Positions 1-8,436 of a stretch of DNA of 64,000 bases are shown piece after piece. The stretch's first letter is position 1. Each line of letters opens with the position of its first letter. Where the stretch lies: positions 62,001 to 126,000 of the forward strand of contig JBEVTI010000011.1 of the NCBI GenBank assembly GCA_041156125.1. The letters run 5' to 3'. The notes below the pieces were generated by a model, which was not told where the DNA came from, searched no databases, and saw nothing but the letters and a program-made list of their open reading frames with translations. Source of the stretch: Paraktedonobacter carboxidivorans. GTDB taxonomy: Bacteria > Chloroflexota > Ktedonobacteria > Ktedonobacterales > Ktedonobacteraceae. The translations under genes were made by a program, and so were the position numbers.

Positions 1-396
1 ACATCCCAGCAGTAACGTCGCCAGGAGCGTTTCTGCCCAATATTTGTTGTCAGATGTATAGTTGCTGAGTAGAGATCCTTCAGTTGATGCATCGTAGTTC
101 TATCATAACACGGCGTTTGCTCCCCTGCCACCCTTCTCTGAAGGTCTGCAAAAAATCAAGCAACCAGCGTCTGTCTTTACTCGCCATGCTCGCCTTAAGA
201 CAACTCGTATGCTACCAGACCTTGAATTGAAACAAAGATCCACTGATATGCCAGAAAAAAGAAAAAATGCAAATTTTCTCTGTAAATACGCTGATAAACG
301 ATTGACAGCAGAGAAAAAATTGGGCATGCTTGCAAGAGAAAGCCGGTTTCCCTGATGACAAACGATGTCTGTTTAGTTCAAGCAGGAGGCTATTCC
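1..396. other. Left-edge intergenic region
   Basis: No gene is supported in the first 396 bases. Short open frames exist on both strands, but none has a convincing ribosome binding site or a recognisable protein. A minus-strand frame starting near position 90 runs off the left edge and could be the start of a gene, but it shows no recognisable motif. Confidence 0.4.
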
Positions 397-618
397 ATGA
401 CAACCATGCTTCGTATCCTGGTTTACCTGAGTGTGCTGATTTTACTGGGCGTTGGTATTCGCCTGATGTATTATGGTCTGGAAACAGTTGTAGGTGCTTC
501 ACCCCATTATAGCTTGTCAAACGTACTTCTAATGCTGATCGGAGTTCTCTTCTTTATATGCGGGATTATCGCTGGCATCCTCTTCATGAGCCCTCCCCGC
601 TCACCCACGCACAATTAA
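397..618 (+). CDS. Small two-helix membrane protein, function unknown
   Basis: This gene encodes 73 residues with two hydrophobic segments, at about residues 5-24 and 40-63, and a short proline-rich polar tail. I chose the ATG at 397 because AGGAGG lies at 384-389, a good ribosome binding site; the open frame reaches further upstream without such a signal. No family is recognised. It is probably an inner-membrane protein. A strong hairpin follows it, so it appears to be transcribed alone. Confidence 0.65.
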   Translation: MTTMLRILVYLSVLILLGVGIRLMYYGLETVVGASPHYSLSNVLLMLIGVLFFICGIIAGILFMSPPRSPTHN

Positions 619-650
619 CCTCCCCTGAGCAGGCTATCCACCGAGCGGCG

Positions 651-696
651 AGAGGAGAGCGAGAGAGCCGCCACAGCGACCCTCTCGCTCTCCTCT
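651..696 (+). terminator. Hairpin terminator after the small membrane protein
   Basis: A 15-bp perfect inverted repeat (651-665 and 682-696) is followed by TTTAAAATGAAGTTTTG, a weak T-rich tail. It lies 33 bp after the stop codon of the upstream gene and before the next promoter. Confidence 0.6.
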
Positions 697-736
697 TTAA
701 AATGAAGTTTTGTCCTGCGGCTCCTCCACATAACCC

Positions 737-782
737 TTGACAAATCTACCTATTCTTTTGTATTATTACTACCGTTAGTAGT
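737..782 (+). promoter_or_regulatory. Promoter with probable TetR operator
   Basis: TTGACA (737-742) and TATTAT (761-766) are separated by 18 bp. The palindrome ACTAC-CGTTA-GTAGT (768-782) lies directly after the -10 box, where a repressor would block initiation. The next gene encodes a TetR-family protein, so autoregulation is likely but inferred. The predicted leader is about 280 nt and contains a repeat element. Confidence 0.55.
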
Positions 783-851
783 TTTCAAACCACAGAGATT
801 GTGGTCGCATACCCGCTCAGGTGGGAGCTATATTGGACATGACGGAGCCGT

Positions 852-1022
852 TATGAGTTATCCCAGATTTATTCTAAGCAGTACAAGCGCGTCTACTACC
901 CATCCTCTTTGTTTTGCAGAGGTTTGGCGGGCGCGTGACGCGCCCGCCAAACCTCTGCTTTTCTCCCGGGCGGGGAGGCAAAAGCTGTTTTGGCCTACTT
1001 TTTCAAAGCAGGGATCACTTAT
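852..1022 (+). repeat. Family B mini-element with internal palindrome
   Basis: The element begins TATGAGTTATCCC and ends GGGATCACTTAT, imperfect terminal inverted repeats of about 12 bp. It closely matches the element at 37291-37420 over both ends and the segment around GGCGGGGAGGCAAAAGC. This copy also carries a nearly perfect palindrome at about 914-955 (core GGTTTGGCGGGCGCG and its complement), absent from the 37291 copy but present near 55994-56032 and 61089-61145. It sits in the leader of the TetR gene. Confidence 0.65.
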
Positions 1023-1049
1023 ATTGCACAGGTTGAAAGGTAGATACAT

Positions 1050-1619
1050 ATGTCACCACGCGCAGGGCTTGGGACGCAAACGGTGATCGAGGCTGCGACC
1101 GCGCTGGTAGATGAGTTGGGCGCGGATCAGCTTTCGCTGGCTCTGCTGGCTCAGCGCCTTGGCGTGCGTAAGCCTTCGCTCTACAACCATATTTCCAGCC
1201 TGGCTAGCTTAAAATATCAAGTAGCCGTGCAGAGCAAACGCGAGATTTTAAGCGTCATGACGCGAGCGCTCGCGGACAAATCCGGCCTCGACGCTATGTT
1301 CGCGCTTGCCGAAGCCTATCGCGCTTATGCCCAGGCTCATCCTGGACTCTACGCCCTGGCTGAACAATTGCACGCGAGCGAGAAAGACGCGGAATTGCTG
1401 GCGGTTGAGGAGGCAATCTTCGCGTGTGTGAGAACAGTGGTCGCGCCCTACCAGTTGAGCGCAGAGGAGATTAACACCGCTATCCTGGGCGTACGCAGTA
1501 TTATCGAAGGCTTCCTTTCCCTGGAACTGGCCGGCAATCTGCACTCAACTGTAGATCTTGCCCAGGCATTTCACCAGGTAATTCAGGCATTTTTTAAAGG
1601 TATTGTCCCATTAAAATAA
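1050..1619 (+). CDS. TetR-family transcriptional repressor
   Basis: The 189-residue protein has an N-terminal TetR helix-turn-helix at about residues 10-55 (LSLALLAQRLGVRKPSLYNH is the recognition region) and an all-helical C-terminal ligand domain of the WHG/TetR_C_33 type. AAAGG lies 9 bases before the ATG. The SDR gene starts 59 bp downstream on the same strand, and the operator-like palindrome at 768-782 lies upstream. It probably represses itself and the dehydrogenase in response to a small organic ligand. The ligand cannot be told from sequence. Confidence 0.85.
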   Translation: MSPRAGLGTQTVIEAATALVDELGADQLSLALLAQRLGVRKPSLYNHISSLASLKYQVAVQSKREILSVMTRALADKSGLDAMFALAEAYRAYAQAHPGLYALAEQLHASEKDAELLAVEEAIFACVRTVVAPYQLSAEEINTAILGVRSIIEGFLSLELAGNLHSTVDLAQAFHQVIQAFFKGIVPLK

Positions 1620-1678
1620 CACATGCTATACAGTCTTATGCACGCTGTATATCTTACACATGACACAAAGGGAAAATC

Positions 1679-2485
1679 ATGTATACATATCAAGGCAAAA
1701 CAGCGCTGATTACTGGCGCCTCTTCGGGGATTGGTAAGGCTTTCGCCCAGGCACTGGCAGCACGCGGGACCAATCTTATCCTGGTCGCGCGCTCCGAGAA
1801 TATCTTGCACGAACTGGCCCAACAGCTCACTCAGCAACATGGCATCTCCGCGACCGTCCTCGCGGCTGACCTGTGCAAAGAAGAGGCGCTGGCCACCATT
1901 CAGCAGGAGGTGCAGACGCGCGGACTGAGCGTCGATCTGCTGATCAATAACGCTGGCTTTGCTACTTATGGCCATTTCGAGACTCTCGATGCACAGCGGG
2001 ACCGCGAGGAGGTGCTGGTCAATGTCGCGGCTGTCGTTGAACTCTCCCATGCCTTCTTGCCCTCGATGGTTGCGCGCGGCGCGGGCGCTATTATCAATGT
2101 TGCCTCGCTGGGCAGCTTCCAGCCTGCACCGTATATGGCCGTCTACGGAGCCAGCAAGGCCTTTGTCCTCTCGTTCAGCGAGGCACTCTGGGCGGAGTAC
2201 CGGGCCAAAGGCATACACGTCATTGCGCTCTGCCCTGGACCCGTCGCGACCTCATTTTTCGACAGAGTTGGCAGCGATGAAGAACCTGCGGTGGGCGCCA
2301 AGGTCAAGCCTGAGATGGTCGTCATGCACGCCCTGCGCGTCCTTGAGCGTAGACAACGTTCTGTGGTCATCCCCGGCTGGTCAAACTCCGTACTCTCCCT
2401 TCTGCCGCGCATGATCCCACGTCGCATGACTGCACGTCTGGTCGAGAGCCTTCTGCGACCCGGTAAGGCAGGAGCGGGCCGATAA
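1679..2485 (+). CDS. Short-chain dehydrogenase/reductase (classical SDR)
   Basis: This 268-residue protein has the classical SDR landmarks: TGASSGIG cofactor motif at residues 13-20, NNAG near 90, a catalytic Ser in the N-V-A-S segment, and YGASK with the catalytic Tyr and Lys near 155-159. It should be a cytoplasmic NAD(P)-dependent oxidoreductase related to DltE/YqjQ-type SDRs. AAAGGG precedes the ATG. It probably forms an operon with the upstream TetR gene. The substrate is unknown. Confidence 0.88.
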   Translation: MYTYQGKTALITGASSGIGKAFAQALAARGTNLILVARSENILHELAQQLTQQHGISATVLAADLCKEEALATIQQEVQTRGLSVDLLINNAGFATYGHFETLDAQRDREEVLVNVAAVVELSHAFLPSMVARGAGAIINVASLGSFQPAPYMAVYGASKAFVLSFSEALWAEYRAKGIHVIALCPGPVATSFFDRVGSDEEPAVGAKVKPEMVVMHALRVLERRQRSVVIPGWSNSVLSLLPRMIPRRMTARLVESLLRPGKAGAGR

Positions 2486-2490
2486 TCTAC

Positions 2491-2634
2491 CTGAGTACAA
2501 TCAAGCAATGTTCTTGGCATTGGGCACGCGAATTCATCGGCAATCTGCCGCAATACCGGCATATGCCGCTCTGCCCAGGCAATGCGCTGCTCTCCCTGCC
2601 CAGCCAGGGATGGATCATGAATCTCGTATGCCAT
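2491..2634 (-). pseudogene. ahcY: N-terminal fragment of S-adenosylhomocysteine hydrolase
   Basis: The minus-strand frame from ATG 2634 reads YEIHDPSLAGQGEQRIAWAE followed by RHMPVLRQIADEF, the very conserved beginning of adenosylhomocysteinase. Similarity stops after about 40 of the usual 420-480 residues and the frame continues into unrelated sequence. The enzyme would recycle the product of SAM-dependent methylation. The start and upstream palindrome are preserved while the rest is gone, so this is a deletion remnant or a partial duplication. A complete copy presumably lies elsewhere. Confidence 0.7.
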
Positions 2635-2652
2635 TGTCTCAAATTCCTTTCA

Positions 2653-2684
2653 AATATAGTAACCACTGTGGTGGTTACTATATT
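2653..2684. promoter_or_regulatory. Palindrome upstream of the ahcY fragment
   Basis: Two perfect 14-bp arms (AATATAGTAACCAC and its complement) flank a 4-base spacer, about 20 bp upstream of the ahcY fragment start. It is too AT-rich and lacks a T-run for a good terminator, so an operator or mRNA leader hairpin is more likely. Confidence 0.45.
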
Positions 2685-2843
2685 ACAACAGATTTTCTGC
2701 CTTTGCAAGCAGGCAAATCTGTGCTTTATCAGTAAAAATGCTTCTCGGACCGGTTTGGTGGAGAATGTCTCTTTCCAAAGAGTTGCTGATGTGAGAAAAT
2801 AGGGAAAAAGATGGACAGACGCTCGCGAAAGGCAGGAAAAACC

Positions 2844-3611
2844 ATGCACACCTTTGGACCCCAGCCGCTGTCACACACCCAACGGATGGCCATTGCTCAC
2901 GAGATTGTCCAACAGGTAAAGGAACGCTTTCCTCTGGAAGTGTTCGCGATTGGCCTCTATGGCTCACTGGCACGAGGGGAAGATGGTCCTTATTCGGATA
3001 TCGAACTATTTGGGGTCCTGCGGGTCGAGCAGTATGAGCAATGCTATGAATGGTGTACGGCAGAATGGAAGGCAGAGGTGGATCTCTATGGCACCCGGAC
3101 GCTGCGTGAGCGAGCAGCACGTGTTGATGGCCAATGGCCACTCACCCACAGCGCATTCCAAACTATTCTTCCTATCGAGGACCCCGAGCACTTTTTTGAC
3201 GAGATCCGTACCATCGCCCAGGCCAGTCCTGAAGCGCGATTTCGGGAGGCCATCGAACACCTGATGGTGGATAATGTGATCGAATGTCTCGGCAAGATCC
3301 GCAATATCCAGGCGCTAAAAACCCCAGGAGCACTTTCTCCACTGGTGCTCAAGCTTGGCCGGTGGGTGGCGATGATGGTAGGGTTAGCAAACCGACAGTG
3401 TTATACCACCGAAACCCATATCTTTTCAGAAGCGGTGGCCTTATCAGATCTGCCCGATGGATTTCGCGAACTCGGCCAGATAATCCTCACGGGGGACTTA
3501 CGTGATCGGCAGCAATTGGGAGCAGTATGTGAGCGTCTTTGGCATGGACTCAACATCTGGATGCAGAATCATAGCTATCAGTTTATTTCGCCGCGGCGCA
3601 TTCCCTTTTAG
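2844..3611 (+). CDS. Aminoglycoside nucleotidyltransferase, ANT(4')/KNTase type
   Basis: The protein aligns from end to end with staphylococcal kanamycin nucleotidyltransferase (ANT(4')-I), including YGSLARGEDGPYSDIE, WPLTHSAFQTILPI, the CYTTE segment and the final RRIPF. Family catalytic residues are retained: Ser41, Asp52, Glu54, and Glu147, which corresponds to the catalytic base Glu145 of KNTase. It should transfer AMP from ATP to the 4' hydroxyl of kanamycin or neomycin-class drugs. An in-frame ATG at 2811 is possible; 2844 gives 255 residues and matches the family's start. No mobile gene is adjacent, suggesting an environmental chromosomal homologue. Confidence 0.85.
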   Translation: MHTFGPQPLSHTQRMAIAHEIVQQVKERFPLEVFAIGLYGSLARGEDGPYSDIELFGVLRVEQYEQCYEWCTAEWKAEVDLYGTRTLRERAARVDGQWPLTHSAFQTILPIEDPEHFFDEIRTIAQASPEARFREAIEHLMVDNVIECLGKIRNIQALKTPGALSPLVLKLGRWVAMMVGLANRQCYTTETHIFSEAVALSDLPDGFRELGQIILTGDLRDRQQLGAVCERLWHGLNIWMQNHSYQFISPRRIPF

Positions 3612-3771
3612 GCAGGAGATGCTCACAGGCAAGCAAGGTGGTTTCCTCTGACGAGTCTCTAATCTCCACCACAACCAGTTTCATCAAATCTGTCCGCGAG
3701 CCATGTTATCTGACAAAGCGTCATTTCAGGCAGGTTTCCCCGAAGGATGGAGACCGCTTTCCTACCCATCC

Positions 3772-3827
3772 TTGACAGCACTCTCTAAAAAATCTATACT
3801 ATGTTCATACCCCTACCAGGGGGGTAT
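3772..3827 (+). promoter_or_regulatory. copA promoter with CsoR-like operator
   Basis: TTGACA (3772-3777) and TATACT (3795-3800) are exactly 17 bp apart. At the expected transcription start lies the GC-rich palindrome ATACCCC-TACCAGG-GGGGTAT (3807-3827), which resembles CsoR-family copper-sensor operators. Copper binding to CsoR would release it and induce the ATPase. No csoR gene is in this window, so the regulator must be encoded elsewhere. Confidence 0.75.
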
Positions 3828-3854
3828 GGGTAGCGGCAGAAAAAGGTGATTGAA

Positions 3855-6332
3855 ATGGCGACACCAGCCAGAGATACAATAGAGATAGAGCTTGCTGAAA
3901 AACAGGCGGCTGAAAGCAGTCAGACAGTGTTCGCGCTGGAGGGCATGACCTGCGCTTCCTGTGCGATGCGCATTGAAAAGGGTCTGAAGAAGGTGCCAGG
4001 TGTGCTTGATGCACAGGTGAACCTGGCGACCGAGCGCGGGACCGTGACGTATGATGCGACTCTGACCGGGCCAGAGCAGATGATGCAGAAGGTGGATGCA
4101 ATCGGCTATAAGGCGACTCCGCTTGGCCTGACTATGCCTGCAGCCACGTCAGATGCCGCGCATGCAACGGCTGCTATGCCCGCGTCCAATGCTGCGGCTG
4201 ACACGTCTGCGCAAGAGAGCTCGACTATCCCCACTGCAATTACAGCTAATTCGGCTGCTCTGAGCCTGGTGCAGGAGGATGAGATCAGCAGGCGCAAAGC
4301 TGCTGAGCTTGAGCGCAAACGCAAACTGCTGATCCTGGGTGTCGGACTCACGCTGCCAGTTGTGCTGCTGAGTATGTTCTTTATGAACAGCTTTCCTGGC
4401 GAAAATCTGCTCTTGCTCGTGCTAACTACGCCGGTCTGGGCACTGGTGGGCTGGGAATTTCATCGCGGCGCGCTTAAAAACCTGCGCCATCTGAGCGCGA
4501 ATATGGATACGCTGGTCTCGCTCGGTTCAAGCGCGGCTTATGCGCTGAGCGTGGTGGCCACCTTCTGGCCAGAGTCGATTGACAGTATGACCTTTTATGA
4601 TACGACTGCGCTGATTGTCACGCTGATCTTTCTGGGCAAGTATCTGGAGGCCCGCGCAAAGGGCCAGACGAGCCAGGCCATCAAACAGTTGATTGGTCTG
4701 CAGCCACGCACAGCCCATGTCTTGCGCGCTGGCCAGGAGAGCGAACTACCGCTTGAGCAGATCAGGGTTGGCGATGAGTTGCTGGTGCGACCGGGCGAGA
4801 AGATCCCGGTCGATGGCGAGGTGCTCGCGGGCAGTTCAGCCGTGGATGAATCGATGATTACCGGCGAGAGTATGCCCGTTGAGCGCGGCGTGGGCGAGCC
4901 TGTGATCGGGGCGACCCTCAACCAGCGCGGACTGCTGCATATACGCGCCACAAAGGTCGGGGCTGATACGGTGCTGGCCAGCATCATTCGCCTGGTCGAG
5001 CAGGCGCAGGGTTCAAAGGCCCCCATTCAGCGCCTGGCCGATAAGATCGCGTCAATCTTCGTGCCGGTGGTGCTGGGCATTGCCGCGCTGACCTTTGTGC
5101 TCTGGCTCGTCGTAGGCCATAACGGTGGTCTGTCGATGAGCGGCATGCCTGGCATGCCCATGGATAGCGCCTCAGTCTTGATTACGGCGCTTGTCGCGGC
5201 GGTGGCGGTGCTGGTGGTAGCCTGTCCCTGCGCGCTGGGCCTGGCCACTCCGACCGCGCTTATGGTTGGCACAGGCAAGGGCGCGGAACAGGGTATTCTG
5301 ATCAAGGGTGGCGAAAGCCTGGAGCGTATTCAGGCTGTACGCGCGCTTCTGCTGGACAAAACAGGCACGATCACCAGCGGCAAGCCCGCCCTGACCGATA
5401 TTCTGGCCGCGCCCGGCATTGCTGCTGACGAACTGCTGCGCCTGGTTGCGCTGGCTGAACGCGGCTCAGAGCATCCGCTGGCCACGGCGCTGGTGGCAGG
5501 CGCGCAGGCACGCGGCCTGAGCCTGGCGAGCTATCCTACGCAGTTCTCCACCCTGGCTGGACGCGGCCTGGAGGCTGTCGTCGAGGATCACACCCTGCTG
5601 ATCGGCACACGTGTACTTCTGCGCGAACACGCCATTCCCACTGAGACGCTTGAGCAAGCATTGCTTGAACTGGAGACGCAGGGTAAGACTACCATGCTGG
5701 TCGCGCTTGATGGCCAGTTCGCCGGGATCATCGCGGTCGCCGATACGCTCAAAGCTGACTCGGCGCGGGCGGTCAAGCGCTTGCACGAGCAGGGACTGGC
5801 CGTCTGGATGGTCACCGGGGATAATCGACGCACGGCTGAATATATCGCGGCTCAGGCCGGTATTCCCGCCGCACATGTACTGGCGGAGGTCTTGCCTGCC
5901 GCTAAAGCCCGGCAGGTCAGAAACCTCCAGCGGCAGGGTCTGGTGGTGGCCTTCGCTGGCGATGGCATCAACGACGCGCCCGCGCTGGTTCAAGCCGACG
6001 CAGGCATCGCCATGGGTACCGGCACGGATGTAGCTATAGAGGCCGCGGATATCACGCTGGTCAAAGGTAGCCTCAAGGGCATTGCCAGCGCCCTGGCGCT
6101 CTCCAGGGCCACGATGCGCACTATTAAGCAGAATCTCTTCTGGGCTTTCGCTTATAACGTGATCCTGATCCCAACCGCGATCCTTTCACCGTTGATCCCG
6201 TTTCTACGCGAACAGGCCCCTATCTTCGCCGCCGCAGCCATGGCCCTTTCTTCGGTGACGGTCATCAGCAATTCTCTGCGCCTGCGGCGCTTCAGTGCTG
6301 ATCGGGATCATGATGTGCAGCGCGCTAAATAG
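3855..6332 (+). CDS. copA: Copper-exporting P1B-type ATPase
   Basis: The 825-residue protein has one N-terminal heavy-metal domain with GMTCASC (Cys33, Cys36), an Ala/Ser-rich linker, eight predicted membrane helices, the actuator TGES motif, the copper-site CPC (near 456-458), the phosphorylated DKTGT (near 500), SEHP, and GDGIND. These define Cu(I)-exporting P1B-1 ATPases, which pump Cu+ across the inner membrane using ATP. A methionine-rich loop (MSGMPGMPMD) lies just before the CPC helix and may collect copper. A GTG at 3846 is possible, but AAAGGTG is well spaced for the ATG at 3855. Confidence 0.93.
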   Translation: MATPARDTIEIELAEKQAAESSQTVFALEGMTCASCAMRIEKGLKKVPGVLDAQVNLATERGTVTYDATLTGPEQMMQKVDAIGYKATPLGLTMPAATSDAAHATAAMPASNAAADTSAQESSTIPTAITANSAALSLVQEDEISRRKAAELERKRKLLILGVGLTLPVVLLSMFFMNSFPGENLLLLVLTTPVWALVGWEFHRGALKNLRHLSANMDTLVSLGSSAAYALSVVATFWPESIDSMTFYDTTALIVTLIFLGKYLEARAKGQTSQAIKQLIGLQPRTAHVLRAGQESELPLEQIRVGDELLVRPGEKIPVDGEVLAGSSAVDESMITGESMPVERGVGEPVIGATLNQRGLLHIRATKVGADTVLASIIRLVEQAQGSKAPIQRLADKIASIFVPVVLGIAALTFVLWLVVGHNGGLSMSGMPGMPMDSASVLITALVAAVAVLVVACPCALGLATPTALMVGTGKGAEQGILIKGGESLERIQAVRALLLDKTGTITSGKPALTDILAAPGIAADELLRLVALAERGSEHPLATALVAGAQARGLSLASYPTQFSTLAGRGLEAVVEDHTLLIGTRVLLREHAIPTETLEQALLELETQGKTTMLVALDGQFAGIIAVADTLKADSARAVKRLHEQGLAVWMVTGDNRRTAEYIAAQAGIPAAHVLAEVLPAAKARQVRNLQRQGLVVAFAGDGINDAPALVQADAGIAMGTGTDVAIEAADITLVKGSLKGIASALALSRATMRTIKQNLFWAFAYNVILIPTAILSPLIPFLREQAPIFAAAAMALSSVTVISNSLRLRRFSADRDHDVQRAK

Positions 6333-6690
6333 CCAGGTCAACCAGCAGATCTACAGCTACAGGGAGCGCGGTTTTAAGCCACTCGTCAAGATCTTCTTCT
6401 TCGTGGTATTTCTCACCGATCAGTTGGCGCGCCAGCGCGTCTTCCTCAGCATCTTTCACTGGGCGCGCCTGTCCGGCAAAGACCCTCTCTTTGACTTTAA
6501 CTGTCACGTCCGGCTGCTGCCAGGCATTTCTCACCCAATCCGAGCGCTCCATGCCACCGGCAAGCATATAGAGCGTCTGGCCGTTAAGAGCAAACCAGAT
6601 TTCAATGGTATGCGGGCGACCAGAGATACGACCAGTGGTTGTCAGGTAACAAAAATCTTCACGAGCAAGATACGATAAATCGGTTGTCAT
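6325..6690 (-). CDS. Deazaflavin-dependent nitroreductase-like protein (DUF385)
   Basis: This 121-residue protein resembles the compact split-barrel F420-binding family of mycobacterial Ddn: TTTGRISGRPHTIEIWFA near the start, then LYMLAGG and SDWVRN. Members bind F420 or FMN and reduce diverse substrates. It is convergent with copA and the two coding regions overlap by 8 bp, so there is no room for a terminator between them. Other flavin/F420-type enzymes in this window make F420 use plausible. Confidence 0.75.
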   Translation of the reverse strand: MTTDLSYLAREDFCYLTTTGRISGRPHTIEIWFALNGQTLYMLAGGMERSDWVRNAWQQPDVTVKVKERVFAGQARPVKDAEEDALARQLIGEKYHEEEDLDEWLKTALPVAVDLLVDLAI

Positions 6691-6905
6691 GCGCGCATTC
6701 CTCCATGAAAAAAATCGTGCTGGTACATTGCGAGATCAAACACCTCCACATGTCTCAGGCTTCCCGTCAACGGCCCGACCTTTTGCGCTTCTGATTATGG
6801 AATGACTTTTGAGATTCGTCAAGGGCAGTTTGTTTTTGATCATGATATGAGCGCAAGATCCTCAAAAAGATCATGCAGCCTTAATGATCGAGAAAAGCGT
6901 ATTTA

Positions 6906-7367
6906 ATGCTCGTCGCCAGGGTCTGCAGATCCCTGCTCTGGAGATCTTGCATCCCGGCATCTGATACCGACGACGAAGCATTATTGCGCGGCCTCCAGGC
7001 GGGAGCCTGTGGCTATCTACTCAAGGAAACGAGCGCGGAAACCCTCTTTCATACCATTCGTACGGCAGCACGAGGGGAACTCCTTCTGCAGCCAGAAATC
7101 ATGGCGCGCATCCTTGCCCAGGCCCAGCCTGCTCTGCCAACACCTGCCACAGGGACTCCTCCAGGTGATGCTAAGGCAGAACTGACGGAGCGTGAACGAG
7201 CCATTCTTAGCGCCGTCGCTCGCGGTGAACGCAGCAAAGAAATTGCCCGGCAATTTGGCGTCTCTGAACGAACAGTGAAAGCTCATCTTACCAACATCTA
7301 TACCAAGTTGCATGTTGACTCCCGTGCCTCGGCTGTCGCCAGCGCGCTTGCACGCGGCCTGCTGTGA
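6906..7367 (+). pseudogene. 5'-truncated NarL/FixJ-type response regulator
   Basis: From about position 6960 the frame reads like the second half of a receiver domain (LLRGLQAGACGYLLKE, with the conserved Lys) followed by a LuxR-type helix-turn-helix (LTERERAILSAVARGERSKE, then VSERTVKAHLTNIYTKL). The phosphorylated Asp and the first 80 or so receiver residues are missing, and the preceding 20 residues are unrelated. It is therefore a remnant of a two-component regulator. No sensor kinase lies nearby. A hairpin follows the stop codon. Confidence 0.75.
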
Positions 7368-7403
7368 GGAATGCATCAATCCAGGGAGTATTGATGCATT
7401 CCT
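7367..7403 (+). terminator. Hairpin after the response-regulator remnant
   Basis: Perfect 14-bp arms AGGAATGCATCAAT (7367-7380) and its complement (7390-7403) flank a 9-base loop and touch the stop codon. There is no T-run, so termination is plausible rather than certain. Confidence 0.5.
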
Positions 7404-7557
7404 GCATCTTCCCAAAGAGGCATCAAAACCATCACTTTGGCCATGAGTGCTTTTATGTGGCTTACTGTGATGGGAACAATCTCTTTGGCAAGCAAAAGGA
7501 GGCATGTTATAAACATCGACACACCATTTACTCACTTTCCCTCTCTGACCACAAACC

Positions 7558-7947
7558 GTCTCTCTTCGCCAAATACAACCAACGGATGCAGAAGCGCTCT
7601 TTGCGCTAAAGTCTGATCGAGAGGCAATGGACTTCTATGGAGACGAGCCTCATCAGTCTCTTGCAGAGACTCATGCGCTGATTCAGCAACTCCAGGACTC
7701 GTATGATCTGCACGAAGCTCTCCACTGGGGTATAACGCTCAAAGGCGATGAGACCGTCATCGGTTCATGCACGTTCTTTTTTGTCGATCCAGGCCTTCAT
7801 TATGTTGAAACCGGGTACGAACTCCAGCGTGCTTATTGGCACCAGGGCATGATGACGGAAGCACTGTCAGCCATTCTCACCTATGGGTTTACTCAACTTG
7901 GATTGCATCGCGTTGAAGCGGCCATGGATGCCAGGAATGCGCGCTCT
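7558..7947 (+). pseudogene. GNAT acetyltransferase fragment (RimJ/RimL type)
   Basis: The frame reads VSLRQIQPTDAEALFALKSD and on through GYELQRAYWHQGMMTEAL to LGLHRVEAAMDARNARS, a clear RimJ/RimL-type N-acetyltransferase. The acetyl-CoA binding region is partly present. The start is lost: a stop codon lies just upstream and a one-base shift separates the expected TNRLSL start. The C-terminal segment that should follow the NxxS motif (LLEKLGF-like) is replaced by unrelated sequence. The gene is broken at both ends. Confidence 0.7.
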
Positions 7948-7949
7948 AA

Positions 7950-8204
7950 GAGCCTACCATGCTTAAAGCACAAACCATCGCTATCAACGGTCAACAGCAA
8001 GTAGTAGGTACTGCATCGGCTGACAATTTCGGAGACAAAACGACCGGCATAAGCGAGAAGCTCACGCTTTATCAATCATTCCTGAATCGACCTGGCACCT
8101 GGACAATCACCTTAGCACTGGTGAGTGTAGGTGTCACTTCCTCCGGGCATATCAACTGGTCTACATTGTGTACTGACACCTTTACGTTTACCGTTCCAGC
8201 ATAA
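7950..8204 (+). pseudogene. C-terminal remnant of an unidentified secreted-type protein
   Basis: Immediately after the acetyltransferase remnant a different frame encodes about 80 residues ending in TLCTDTFTFTVPA and a stop at 8204. Composition (many Thr, Ser, Val; beta-rich) suggests an extracellular beta-sandwich domain. No start signal is visible, so I read it as the 3' end of a gene fused by deletion to the acetyltransferase fragment. The family is not recognised. Confidence 0.4.
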
Positions 8205-8212
8205 TAAAAGTA

Positions 8213-8284
8213 AATAAGAAGTGAGATGTGAAAGCATGAGGAGCGCGATCGCGATCGTTATGCTCTCACATCTCACTTCTTATT
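8213..8284. terminator. Long hairpin with 19-bp arms
   Basis: Perfect arms at 8213-8231 and 8266-8284, beginning AATAAGAAGTGAGATGTGA. The loop region itself contains AGCAT/ATGCT and a GCGATCGC palindrome, so a cruciform-like structure is possible. It starts 8 bases after the upstream stop codon. Confidence 0.6.
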
Positions 8285-8436
8285 GGGAAAAAGGCAAAAT
8301 TTTCTGTATCCCTTTAGGGAAACAAAGAGTGTAGATAGTGGAGAAAAGAAAAAGTTCTTTCTTTCCAAAAGTGTAAAAGCAATGTCGCAGTTGTATCAAC
8401 GATTTGGCTGCGCCTAAACAAAGGAGATAAAAAATT

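Noticed and set aside
1..90. Minus-strand frame running off the left edge
   Set aside because: Only about 30 codons, no clear ribosome binding site and no recognisable motif.
2143..2490. Continuation of the ahcY frame across the SDR gene on the opposite strand
   Set aside because: Homology to AhcY ends before 2491; the rest is the complement of the SDR coding sequence.
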